The notes below the pieces were generated by a model. The model had not been told where the DNA came from. It ran no database searches and saw only the letters and a program-made list of their open reading frames with translations. Shown one piece after another: positions 6,011 through 13,482 of a stretch of DNA of 28,982 bases. The position numbers were made by a program, and so were the translations under genes. Each line of letters starts with the position of its first letter. The first letter of the stretch is position 1. Origin of the DNA: a virus; the IMG/VR virus record IMGVR_UViG_3300000928_000478, positions 1-28,982 of that record. One strand, written 5' to 3'.

Positions 6011-6438
6011 ATATAAAAATAAATCAATCGGATCTTGGCGCCTTAAAAAATAAAATGGACAAATTAAGGGCATTCAGCGGACAAAAGTTGGCGAATGAAA
6101 TTGGTCGAACGGGTTTGGAAATTGTCGGAATGGCAAAATCACAAGTTCCCGTTGATACCGGTAAATTAAAACAATCAATAAAAGCAGAAAAAAAAGGAAA
6201 AAAAGTTGAAATCGTTGCGGCGCAAGATTACGCGCCTTATATTGAATTCGGGACCGGGGGAAATGTAGATTTTGACGATATGATCCAACTTGGAATTCCG
6301 GCAAGTTATGCATCACAATTTAAAGGTCAAAGGCCTGGAAATTTGAAGCCAAGGCCGTTTTTCTTTGGATCCGTTAGAGTTGGATTTAATAACATGTTAA
6401 ATCGATTAAAAAACAATTTAAACAATACTATCAAATGA
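6007..6438 (+). CDS. HK97 gp10-like tail completion protein
   Basis: 143 residues. The middle has the family signature AKSQVPVDTGKLKQSIKAE, followed by DYAPYIEFGTGG and, near the end, KPRPFFFGSVRVGF. These identify the gp10-like neck/tail component, which joins or completes the tail at the connector. It lies between the stopper and the tail terminator and overlaps both neighbours by four bases (ATGA). Confidence 0.9.
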   Translation: MNIKINQSDLGALKNKMDKLRAFSGQKLANEIGRTGLEIVGMAKSQVPVDTGKLKQSIKAEKKGKKVEIVAAQDYAPYIEFGTGGNVDFDDMIQLGIPASYASQFKGQRPGNLKPRPFFFGSVRVGFNNMLNRLKNNLNNTIK

Positions 6439-6869
6439 GGTCATCAATGCGATTTATACGTCAACAAATTATTTCAGCGCTTACAAATCAAGTTGTTGTC
6501 AATAGTCAAACAATTGGCGTTTATAATCGAATTCCGTCAGACGCAAATTATCCGTTGATTCGGGTTTATTCGGTTTCATTAAATGAATCGGACCAAAATC
6601 AATCGTCATTTATTACGCAAGGAATTACAAGAATTGAAGCGATTGCGAGATACGAGTCCGACGACGGAGGGGATCTCGATGTTAATTTAATGGTTGATCA
6701 AATTTTAAGCATTGTCAGATCAAGGCCGCAAATGTTTACGCAAGGAAATGATTTTAATATTTTTACAAGCGTAAACAATGGAGTCAAGTATTTAATTGAC
6801 GATTTAAAAGATCGCACATATTACCGGGCAATTATAGAAATACAAAATAAAGTCGAACAATTAAATTAA
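6435..6869 (+). CDS. Probable tail terminator protein
   Basis: 144 residues. The start reads MRFIRQQIISAL; then come GVYNRIPSDANYPLIRVYSV, a middle helix DVNLMVDQILSIVRSRP and a final strand RAIIEIQNKV. This is the usual fold order of tail terminators (DUF3168/gpU-like), which cap the tail tube, and it sits in the expected slot after the gp10-like gene. Direct sequence motifs are weak, so the assignment rests largely on synteny. Usually the major tail protein comes next, but here a lysis and fibre cassette intervenes. Confidence 0.7.
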   Translation: MRSSMRFIRQQIISALTNQVVVNSQTIGVYNRIPSDANYPLIRVYSVSLNESDQNQSSFITQGITRIEAIARYESDDGGDLDVNLMVDQILSIVRSRPQMFTQGNDFNIFTSVNNGVKYLIDDLKDRTYYRAIIEIQNKVEQLN

Positions 6870-6886
6870 TTAGAAAAAAATATCAA

Positions 6887-7039
6887 ATGACAGATCTAAA
6901 AGTTTACGCGTTAAACGCGTTTTCGCTTGTTGTTTCTTTTACGCACATTGAAAATTCATTAAAAATAATTTTATTAATTGCGTCAATAGTTTACACAATT
7001 CAAAGAATAAAACAAGAAAATAAAAACAAAAAAAATTGA
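6887..7039 (+). CDS. Small membrane protein, possible holin
   Basis: 50 residues. Two hydrophobic segments, roughly residues 6-19 (YALNAFSLVVSFTH) and 26-39 (KIILLIASIVYTIQ), are followed by a strongly basic Lys/Asn-rich tail. This suits a small class II holin with both ends cytoplasmic. It directly precedes the amidase, and its stop TGA overlaps the amidase TTG start (TTGA at 7036-7039), so the two are coupled. A second, larger holin-like gene follows the amidase, so one of them may be a regulator. Confidence 0.65.
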   Translation: MTDLKVYALNAFSLVVSFTHIENSLKIILLIASIVYTIQRIKQENKNKKN

Positions 7040-7461
7040 GGGAAATCAATAAAATAATAATTCATTGTTCGGCCACAAGAGAGGGACAAGAAATGAGCGT
7101 TGAAACGATCAGATCTTGGCATTTAAAAAGAGGTTTTTCGGACATTGGTTATCATTACTTAATCCATTTAAACGGATTGATTTCTTATGGCCGAAACATA
7201 AAAAGAAGCGGCGCACACACAAAGGGACAAAATAAAAATTCAATTGGAGTTTGTTATGTTGGCGGAGTGGAGTCAAAGAGAGGCGCAAATGGAAAATTTA
7301 TTGCTAAAGATACAAGAACGCCGGATCAAAAATTGGCGCTTTTAGATCTATTAAAAACGCTTAAAAGATTAAGTCCAAACGCGACAATCCATGGCCACAA
7401 TGAATTCGCCGCAAAGTCATGTCCATGTTTTGACGTTAAAAATGAATATTGTAATATTTAA
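7036..7461 (+). CDS. Endolysin: N-acetylmuramoyl-L-alanine amidase (T7 lysozyme type)
   Basis: 141-residue zinc amidase that cuts the bond between MurNAc and L-alanine in peptidoglycan. The zinc ligands of the T7-lysozyme/PGRP family are visible: His10 in KIIIHCSATREG, His121 in IHGHNEF, and Cys129 in KSCPCFDV, with catalytic Lys127 just before. Tyr residues in SDIGYHYLIHLNG and SIGVCYVGG are also typical. There is no signal peptide, so release needs a holin. The start is TTG at 7036 overlapping the upstream stop; no ATG is available before the catalytic His. Confidence 0.93.
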   Translation: MREINKIIIHCSATREGQEMSVETIRSWHLKRGFSDIGYHYLIHLNGLISYGRNIKRSGAHTKGQNKNSIGVCYVGGVESKRGANGKFIAKDTRTPDQKLALLDLLKTLKRLSPNATIHGHNEFAAKSCPCFDVKNEYCNI

Positions 7462-7464
7462 AAA

Positions 7465-7941
7465 ATGCCTGGAGACTACAAAAAAAAGAATGGAACAACG
7501 AGAGTCGGAGACGCGATCCGTTGGTTGGTAAACCAAGGAAAAAACGTTGCGCCGGAAATTCTTGACATTGCCGGATCAATAACCGGAATCGAGGGATTAA
7601 ATATTTTAAGCGACAAAATAAAGTCAGACGGAAAATTGTCAGATAAGGACAAAGAAATGTTGTTGGCAGAGTTGCAATTTGATATGATCGAAATGCAAGA
7701 GTTGACAAAACGTTGGATCTCGGACAATTCCGCGTCATGGTGGACAAGAAATATTCGGCCCATGACATTGGCATTTTTGACCGCAAATTTATTTATTTAT
7801 ATTATACTCGATTCGTCGTTAACAGATTTTTCGATCAATGAAAAATGGATTGATCTTTTATCAAGTGTTTTATTATTGGTTTATGGCGGTTATTTTGGCG
7901 CCAGGTCCGCGGAAAAAATCGTCAAGTCTTTAAAGAAATAA
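7465..7941 (+). CDS. Holin, 3-TM (GTA-holin-like) family
   Basis: 158 residues. The first 85 are cytoplasmic and charged (helices around EGLNILSDKIKSDGKLSDKDKEM). WWTRNIRPMTLAFLTANLFIYIIL then opens the membrane part, and a second hydrophobic pair, WIDLLSSVLLLVYGGYFGARSAEKI, closes it. The motif 'W-T-RNIRP' ahead of the first span is common in 3-TM phage holins. It starts three bases after the amidase stop. With the amidase it forms the lysis unit. Confidence 0.82.
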   Translation: MPGDYKKKNGTTRVGDAIRWLVNQGKNVAPEILDIAGSITGIEGLNILSDKIKSDGKLSDKDKEMLLAELQFDMIEMQELTKRWISDNSASWWTRNIRPMTLAFLTANLFIYIILDSSLTDFSINEKWIDLLSSVLLLVYGGYFGARSAEKIVKSLKK

Positions 7942-7982
7942 TTCTATTTTTTAAATATTTACAATCTTTTTTTTAAATTTTG

Positions 7983-7990
7983 TATTTTTG
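7983..7990 (+). promoter_or_regulatory. Bacteroidota -7 box before the fibre gene
   Basis: TATTTTTG matches TAnnTTTG and lies 18 bases before the ATG at 8009. Confidence 0.6.
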
Positions 7991-8008
7991 CGATAAATCT
8001 TTTAAAAT

Positions 8009-9361
8009 ATGTCAATTAGAAACGACGCCTTTTTTTATTTTAAACCGAGCGCATACAAACAAGGAAAAATTTATACACAAATCCCAATTTCGGGACAAGC
8101 GGATTTGGACGTTGAACGCGAAACCTATAAAAATAGACTTGCAAAAGGCCAGGTTTTACAAAACATGGATCAAAGTGTTCCGACATTATCTTATATTAAA
8201 AAGGAGCGCAATTTATACGGAAAACCACAATCATGTCCCGTTTTAAATATTGAGGAACAAAAATTTAATTATCAATATAATTCACATGATCAAAATACCG
8301 GGACTTATTCTTATAGTGGAACGAACGTTGATTTTAATGCTAAAAGATTTATTGACGGATCTAAAATTGCAACCTTTGTCGAAAACTTAAATTCAAGTTC
8401 ACATGTTAGATCGGATTTTGAATTTTTATCGGAGCAATTTTCAACGAGTTTCACATATTCGGGATATGTTAAAAATCATAAAACATCAAAATTCTTTTAT
8501 GTTAATATTACAACACAAAGCGAAGATGCCGATTTTCTTTTGAATATTGATTCATGTAATGTTGAATCAGTAAAACATTCAAGCGGTATAAAAGCGGGTG
8601 CAAGAATTTACACAATAGACGAGGAAAAAACGCAAGACGTAAAGCAAGACGGCGTGACTCCAAATCCATGGATGCGTTTTGAATGTACAATTGAATTTCC
8701 GAACAATCAATATTCGTTTAATCCGATTCCGGTCCGAATTTTAATGAAACCAAAATTTGACAATCTGAATCAACTTGAAGATTTAACTCCTGGCGCAACG
8801 TGTTTTTATAATGGGTTTCAATGGGAAAACGATTTGTTTGCGTCAAGTTTAATTAGATCAAATAATTCGGCCGGTTTTAGAGGTCAAGACAATATTTATA
8901 AAGAATTTTCCGGCGTAGAATTAAGGCCACAAACAACAATTTTTGCGGATTTTAAGCCGTCAAGATTAATCGATAACAAACAAGGATCATATTTCAGCAT
9001 AGCAAATTCAAACGGACAAGAACGATTTGATATTTGGGTTTCCTGGAAATATCGAGTTTATTTCCGAAATATAAGAAACGGAAATCAATACTATTCAATT
9101 TATGGAGATTTTGATCCGGACCAAAGATTGCGTTGCGTCTTTACAATGGAATCCGGACGTTGTGTTTTATACATGAACGGCCGCAAGATTTACGAAAAAA
9201 ATTCATGCGAGATTCCGCTCGGAACAAGACATGTTTCATTTCAAAATCACACCTTAACAAATAGGGAAACAATATTTAAAGGCGATGTTCATGAATTTTT
9301 TGCTTTGCCGTATGTTGTGACAGAAAATCAAGCGATTAATTTAACACAATACAATCCTTAA
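8009..9361 (+). CDS. Probable receptor-binding / tail fibre protein with LamG-like C-terminal domain
   Basis: 450 residues, rich in aromatic and Asn/Ser residues, predicted mostly beta. The N terminus (DAFFYFKPSAYKQGKIYTQIP) may attach to the tail. The C-terminal 160 residues look like a concanavalin/LamG jelly roll: TTIFADFKPSRL, QGSYFSIAN, ERFDIWVSWKYRVYFRNI, LRCVFTMESGRCVLYMNGRKI, then FKGDVHEFFALPYVVTENQAI. The 'LYMNG' segment and the final 'V-E-F-A-L' strand are typical of this fold, which often binds glycans. The gene has its own -7 box and stands between lysis genes and the major tail protein, an unusual place for a fibre. Family call is by fold pattern, not by a named homologue. Confidence 0.65.
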   Translation: MSIRNDAFFYFKPSAYKQGKIYTQIPISGQADLDVERETYKNRLAKGQVLQNMDQSVPTLSYIKKERNLYGKPQSCPVLNIEEQKFNYQYNSHDQNTGTYSYSGTNVDFNAKRFIDGSKIATFVENLNSSSHVRSDFEFLSEQFSTSFTYSGYVKNHKTSKFFYVNITTQSEDADFLLNIDSCNVESVKHSSGIKAGARIYTIDEEKTQDVKQDGVTPNPWMRFECTIEFPNNQYSFNPIPVRILMKPKFDNLNQLEDLTPGATCFYNGFQWENDLFASSLIRSNNSAGFRGQDNIYKEFSGVELRPQTTIFADFKPSRLIDNKQGSYFSIANSNGQERFDIWVSWKYRVYFRNIRNGNQYYSIYGDFDPDQRLRCVFTMESGRCVLYMNGRKIYEKNSCEIPLGTRHVSFQNHTLTNRETIFKGDVHEFFALPYVVTENQAINLTQYNP

Positions 9362-9384
9362 AAAACAATAAAATATTTATTTCG

Positions 9385-9392
9385 TATATTTG
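9385..9392 (+). promoter_or_regulatory. Bacteroidota -7 box before the major tail protein
   Basis: TATATTTG matches TAnnTTTG and lies 33 bases before the ATG at 9426, as expected for a highly expressed gene. Confidence 0.7.
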
Positions 9393-9425
9393 AAGAAAAT
9401 TAATAAACTTTAAAAAAATTATAAA

Positions 9426-9833
9426 ATGGCTACAACCGGAGTATTTAATGGAACAGATTTAGTTCTTGAAATTGAGGGAAACGTTATTGGACACACAACA
9501 AGTTGTTCATTATCATTATCACTTGACACACCAGAGGCAACAACAAAAGATTCGGGAGGATTTTCGGAATTTATCGGAGGCGTTAGAGGCGGCGAAATCT
9601 CATTCGAGGGACTCGTTGCATACGACGACACTTTAAATGCCGTAGAATTAGCGGATTACTTATTAAACAGAACAAGAATAACCGCAGTATTTGGAACGTC
9701 CGAAAGTGGAGACGTAATTTATACGGCAGAATCTTTTTTATCGAGCGTTGAAGTTTCGGCAGAAATGGAAGCGGCGGTTTCTTATTCGGGAAGTTTAACA
9801 ATTACCGGAGCGATCGTAAAATCTACCAACTAA
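9426..9833 (+). CDS. Major tail protein (tail tube)
   Basis: 135 residues of the TP901-1-type major tail protein family, forming the stacked rings of the tail tube. It starts MATTGVFNGTDLVLEIEGN, followed by TSCSLSLSLDTPEATTKDS and SEFIGGVRGGEISFEGLV, then AVFGTSESGDVIYTAESFLSSVEV and a last GSLTITGAI. The strand order and 'ATTKDSGG-F' region are characteristic. It has its own promoter upstream and a strong terminator 26 bases downstream, so it is expressed as a single unit; the chaperone and tape measure genes follow. Confidence 0.92.
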   Translation: MATTGVFNGTDLVLEIEGNVIGHTTSCSLSLSLDTPEATTKDSGGFSEFIGGVRGGEISFEGLVAYDDTLNAVELADYLLNRTRITAVFGTSESGDVIYTAESFLSSVEVSAEMEAAVSYSGSLTITGAIVKSTN

Positions 9834-9859
9834 AAGAAAAAAAGTTTATTAAAATATTC

Positions 9860-9895
9860 ATGCCGCCGTCAATTTTGGCGACGGCATTTTTTTTT
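9860..9895 (+). terminator. Terminator after the major tail protein
   Basis: ATGCCG (9860-9865) pairs with CGGCAT (9881-9886) and, past one mismatch, CGTC with GGCG; 6-base loop, then a T-run of about ten. Confidence 0.85.
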
Positions 9896-9915
9896 ATCAA
9901 TTTAATCTTAAAATA

Positions 9916-10290
9916 ATGGCAAACAAAAAAAGAGGTTTCATCGATTTACAGATCGGAGGCAAAAAAAGAACATTACATTTTTCAATGAATTTTTGGTCGG
10001 AATTTACCGAGCAAATGAATATTCCTTTGCAAGACATTGGATCAGCATTTGAAAAGGGAATTTCATTAAAAGGAATTAGAGCGTTAATTTATTCGGCGAT
10101 GTTGGCGAATGATCAAGAACAAGGAAACGTAATTGATTATACACTTTTTAGCGTTGGAACATGGTTGGACAACCTGGATTCCGAAAAAATTAATGACATT
10201 GTTCAAACAATGCTCGAATCGAAGATTTTAGGAATATCAATGTCCGAAAATGTAAAACCGGGAAAAGCGAAGCCGTCAAAAGCAAAATAA
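9916..10290 (+). CDS. Tail assembly chaperone G (short product)
   Basis: 124 residues, the unshifted product. It begins MANKKRGFIDLQIGGKKRTLHFSMN with FWSEFTEQMNIPLQDIG, a common opening for tail chaperones that coat the tape measure during tail assembly. The helical middle (GIRALIYSAMLANDQEQ) fits too. The last residues are Lys/Pro-rich (KPGKAKPSKAK) and overlap a second open frame entered by -1 slippage at 10260. It lies in the classical slot between major tail protein and tape measure. Confidence 0.85.
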   Translation: MANKKRGFIDLQIGGKKRTLHFSMNFWSEFTEQMNIPLQDIGSAFEKGISLKGIRALIYSAMLANDQEQGNVIDYTLFSVGTWLDNLDSEKINDIVQTMLESKILGISMSENVKPGKAKPSKAK

Positions 10291-10622
10291 ATTTCCTAAA
10301 ATTAACCGAATATTATATCGGATTAATCGGTTTAAAACCGGACGATTTTTGGCGGCAAACATGGAGGGAAAACGCTTTAATGGCCGAGGCATATCATAAC
10401 AAAACGAATCTTGAATGGGAACAAACAAGATATATTTCCGTCATGATTTATAATTCACAATGCAAGAAAAAATCGCAGATGTTAAAACCGCATCAATTGT
10501 TTAAATTACCTATTGACGAAAAGCGAAAACAAAAAAGATTGATCCCACAATCGACAGAAAAAAGAAAAAACGAATTTTTAAAAAAATACAATTCAATGAC
10601 AAAGAAAACGACGCTAAAATAA
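9916..10622 (+). CDS. Tail assembly chaperone GT (-1 frameshift product)
   Basis: The -1 frame is open through the end of G to 10622. A ribosome slipping at GGGAAAA (10260-10266) would read 117 codons of G and then 118 codons starting AGC GAA GCC. The added domain includes LTEYYIGLIGLKPDDFW and RQTWRENALMAEAYHNK, then a basic C terminus. 'GLKPDDFWRQT' is typical of the T part of tail chaperones, which contacts the tape measure and tube protein. No good independent start exists for this part; the ATG at 10380 falls inside the conserved helix. The stop lies in the loop of the terminator hairpin at 10610. Confidence 0.82.
10260..10266 (+). other. Programmed -1 frameshift site GGGAAAA
   Basis: G GGA AAA in the zero frame is a canonical X XXY YYZ slippery heptamer and lies 21 bases before the zero-frame stop. 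Slippage moves from the frame of 9916 to the open -1 frame. A weak AACCGA/TCGGTT hairpin lies about 40 bases downstream and may not be relevant. Confidence 0.85.
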
Positions 10623-10639
10623 AAGCGTCTTTTTTTTTG
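10610..10639 (+). terminator. Terminator after the chaperone genes
   Basis: GACGCT (10610-10615) pairs with AGCGTC (10624-10629), loop of 8 that contains the GT stop codon, then a run of T. Confidence 0.8.
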
Positions 10640-10647
10640 TATTTTTG
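10640..10647 (+). promoter_or_regulatory. Bacteroidota -7 box before the tape measure gene
   Basis: TATTTTTG matches TAnnTTTG, directly after the terminator T-run and 26 bases before the ATG at 10674. Confidence 0.65.
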
Positions 10648-10673
10648 TTTCAAGAAATTTTAATTATAACACC

Positions 10674-13472
10674 ATGTCAAGCCAGGAATTAAGAGTCAAT
10701 TTAACCGGAAATTCGTCAAAATTAACGAGCGCATTATCAAGCGCGTCGGGAAAATTGGACGCATTCGGATCCAAAATGAAAAGTGTTGGATCAAGTATGA
10801 CGGCGTCTTTGACTTTGCCTTTGGTTGCAGTCGCCGGAGCGGCCACAAAAATGGCTTTTGATTTTGACAAATCAATGGGCCAAATTGAATCGTTGGTTGG
10901 AATTGCCGGGGACAAGGTCAAACAAATGGGCGAAACGGCCAAAACAATGGCCGTCAATACCGGCAAAAGCGCAAATGAAGCGGCCGAGGCGTTGTTTTTT
11001 ATAACGTCCGCCGGATTAAGAGGCGCAGACGCAACCGATACTTTAAACATGTCTTTAAAGGCGTCCGCAATAGGACTTGGAGAGACAAAACAAATTGCAG
11101 ATTTAGCGACGTCCGCAATGAATGCTTATGGCGTTGAAAATATGAGCGCGTCCGCAGCAACCGACATAATGGTTGCAGCCGTTAGAGAGGGAAAATTGGA
11201 GGCGTCAGAGTTGGCCGGAGCAATGGGAGGCGTTATTCCGATTGCGTCAAACATGGGAGTTTCATTTGACGAAGTCGGCGCAGCAATGGCCGCAATGTCA
11301 AAAACCGGAACAAATGCAGCAACCGGAGCAACACAATTGACCGCAATTTTAGCGAGTATAAAAAAACCAACGGCAGAAGCCGAGGCGGCATTCAATAAAA
11401 TGGGATTGTCAACGCAAGACGTTCAAGCGTCGTTGGCGGATCAAGGTTTAATGTCAACACTCGAAATGCTGCAACAAGGTTTGCAAAAAACCGGACAAGA
11501 TACAACCGCAATTTTTCCAAATATTAGAGCATTAAAAGGAGTTTTGGATTTAACGGGAAAAGGGATCGAGGACAACAAAAAAGTTTTTGACGCATTGTCT
11601 CAATCAATGGGCGCAACCGATACCGCGTTTGAAAAAACGGCACAAACGGCGTCTTTTAAAATGGCCAAGGGAATGAATGCAATGAAAGAATCTTTGCATT
11701 CAGTCGGTCAAACAATCTTGACGTCAGTCGCTCCGACAATTGAAAAGTTAGGAAATTTTTTCACATCATTATCCGATAAATTTAAAAGTTTATCGCCGGA
11801 GACGCAAAAATTAATTATTGGTTTTGCCGCAGTCGTTGCAGCAATTGGACCGATCTTGGTCGTTTTGGGAACGCTTATGACAATGGCTCCGGCAATAGGC
11901 GCGGCAATCACAATGGCAACCGGTCCCGTTGGTTTGTTGGTTATAGCATTGGCAGCAGTTGCGGCCGTAATTGCTAAAAATTGGACTCCAATAAAAGCGG
12001 CATTGGTTAAAGTTGCTAATTATTTTATTGAGTTATACAATAACGCTTTGCCGGTCAAATTGATCGTTCAAGCGTTGATCATGCAATTTAAAAATACTTT
12101 AGCAACCGGAAAATTTGTTTTTAAAACTTTAGTCACAATATTAAAAGCATTCGGAAACGCTGCAATGGGTATTTTGGGAAGTTTAGGAGACATTTTAATG
12201 GGTATTTTTACCCTTGACATGGGCAAAATAAAGTCCGGTTTTTCCGGAATTGGAGACGCATTGTCGAGCAATTTATCAAAAGCATTTGACGAAATCGGAC
12301 AACATGCGTCGGATCTTGGATCAGATGTTGCCGGAAATTTTAATGATGCATTAAATGCCGGTAAAATTGACAAAATAAAACTTGAAACCGAAACAAGCGA
12401 AAAACAAACAACCGAAGTTGAAACAAGTACAACAACAGACGCGCCGAGTACAACTCCAGGATCAACAGATTACACCATAAAACCGGCGATTGATCCGGAT
12501 GCAGCCGCAAAAATTGCAGCGGTTCAACAAGAAATCAACAACGCTTTAGTCACAAACGACGCGGCCGCCTATGTTGCAAGAAAAGCCGAAGCGACAAAAT
12601 ATTACGACGATTTAATTGCTCAAACAACGGAGGGATCCGCGCAAGAAATTGCATTGCAACAAGCAAAATCGGCGACATTGGGACAATTAGAAGCCGACGA
12701 AAACGCCCGAATGTTGGACGTTAAACAACAAATTCTTGATGCAACAAACGCGTCAGAGGAACAACAACAAGCGCTTGAAAAGGAACGCATTGCATTGCAT
12801 TACGAGGAATTACGAGCAATGGCCGAGGAAAACGGATTAATGACCGCAGAAATGAGAGCGGAATTTGACGAAGCCGAAAAGGAGGCACAAATGGCCGTTT
12901 ATGAGGAAAAAAAGGTCATGTTTATGGGATTTATGATGACGATGTCAGAGGCCGAAACATTGATGCAAGGAATCGGAACGCAAATTGACGGCGCGTTTGG
13001 ACAAATAGGAAATTCAATTACGAACGCTTTAGGAGGCGCAGAATCCGCAATGGGCGCTTTTGTTGGTACACTTGCAAAAGATGCTTTAAAAATAATCGGA
13101 CATAATTTATCGGTTTCCATGACCAACTCAATAACGGGAGCAACCGAATCCGCGAAATCATTCGGACCGGCGGCGGCCTTTGTTTTACCGGCATTAATTG
13201 CCGGAGCAACGGCGTTGATTTCAAGTTCGTTTTCAAAATTTGCGGCCGGTGGTATTGTTAGCGGTCCGACAATGGGACTTGTTGGAGAATATCCAGGAGC
13301 AAAATCAAATCCGGAAGTTATTGCGCCATTAAATAAATTGCAAGGAATGTTGGCAGATAATGGAGGCGGCGGAGGTGGTCAAGTGAATATTGTTGGCGAT
13401 GTTAGACTTGACGGGCAAGATCTTTTGATTGCGTTTGAAAGAGCAAACGAAACGGCCGAAAGAATATATTAA
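10674..13472 (+). CDS. Tape measure protein
   Basis: 932 residues. It sets tail length and is carried in the tail lumen. The N-terminal 230 residues match the TP901-type tape measure core: FDKSMGQIESLVGIAGD, then ANEAAEALFFITSAGLRGAD, MNAYGVENMSASAATDIM and ELAGAMGGVIPIASNMGVS. A hydrophobic stretch around residues 380-435 (GFAAVVAAIGPILVVLG and on) could cross the host membrane on DNA entry. A Thr/Ser linker and a long charged helical region follow. The C terminus has FAAGGIVSGPTMGLVGEYPG and NPEVIAPLNKL, the usual tape measure ending. By the usual rule of about 0.15 nm per residue the tail would be near 140 nm. It has its own -7 box. Confidence 0.93.
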   Translation: MSSQELRVNLTGNSSKLTSALSSASGKLDAFGSKMKSVGSSMTASLTLPLVAVAGAATKMAFDFDKSMGQIESLVGIAGDKVKQMGETAKTMAVNTGKSANEAAEALFFITSAGLRGADATDTLNMSLKASAIGLGETKQIADLATSAMNAYGVENMSASAATDIMVAAVREGKLEASELAGAMGGVIPIASNMGVSFDEVGAAMAAMSKTGTNAATGATQLTAILASIKKPTAEAEAAFNKMGLSTQDVQASLADQGLMSTLEMLQQGLQKTGQDTTAIFPNIRALKGVLDLTGKGIEDNKKVFDALSQSMGATDTAFEKTAQTASFKMAKGMNAMKESLHSVGQTILTSVAPTIEKLGNFFTSLSDKFKSLSPETQKLIIGFAAVVAAIGPILVVLGTLMTMAPAIGAAITMATGPVGLLVIALAAVAAVIAKNWTPIKAALVKVANYFIELYNNALPVKLIVQALIMQFKNTLATGKFVFKTLVTILKAFGNAAMGILGSLGDILMGIFTLDMGKIKSGFSGIGDALSSNLSKAFDEIGQHASDLGSDVAGNFNDALNAGKIDKIKLETETSEKQTTEVETSTTTDAPSTTPGSTDYTIKPAIDPDAAAKIAAVQQEINNALVTNDAAAYVARKAEATKYYDDLIAQTTEGSAQEIALQQAKSATLGQLEADENARMLDVKQQILDATNASEEQQQALEKERIALHYEELRAMAEENGLMTAEMRAEFDEAEKEAQMAVYEEKKVMFMGFMMTMSEAETLMQGIGTQIDGAFGQIGNSITNALGGAESAMGAFVGTLAKDALKIIGHNLSVSMTNSITGATESAKSFGPAAAFVLPALIAGATALISSSFSKFAAGGIVSGPTMGLVGEYPGAKSNPEVIAPLNKLQGMLADNGGGGGGQVNIVGDVRLDGQDLLIAFERANETAERIY

Positions 13473-13482
13473 AAATAAAAAA

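Noticed and set aside
8071-8079. DnaA-box-like TTATACACA
   Set aside because: A single copy inside the fibre gene and far from replication genes; likely chance in AT-rich DNA.
10380-10622. Independent 80-residue gene
   Set aside because: Its ATG lies inside a conserved helix of the tail chaperone T domain, and the frame is open upstream to the GGGAAAA slip site.
10664-11050. Minus-strand ORFs over the tape measure and other genes
   Set aside because: They mirror well-supported plus-strand genes, have low-complexity or odd composition, and no promoter or leader.
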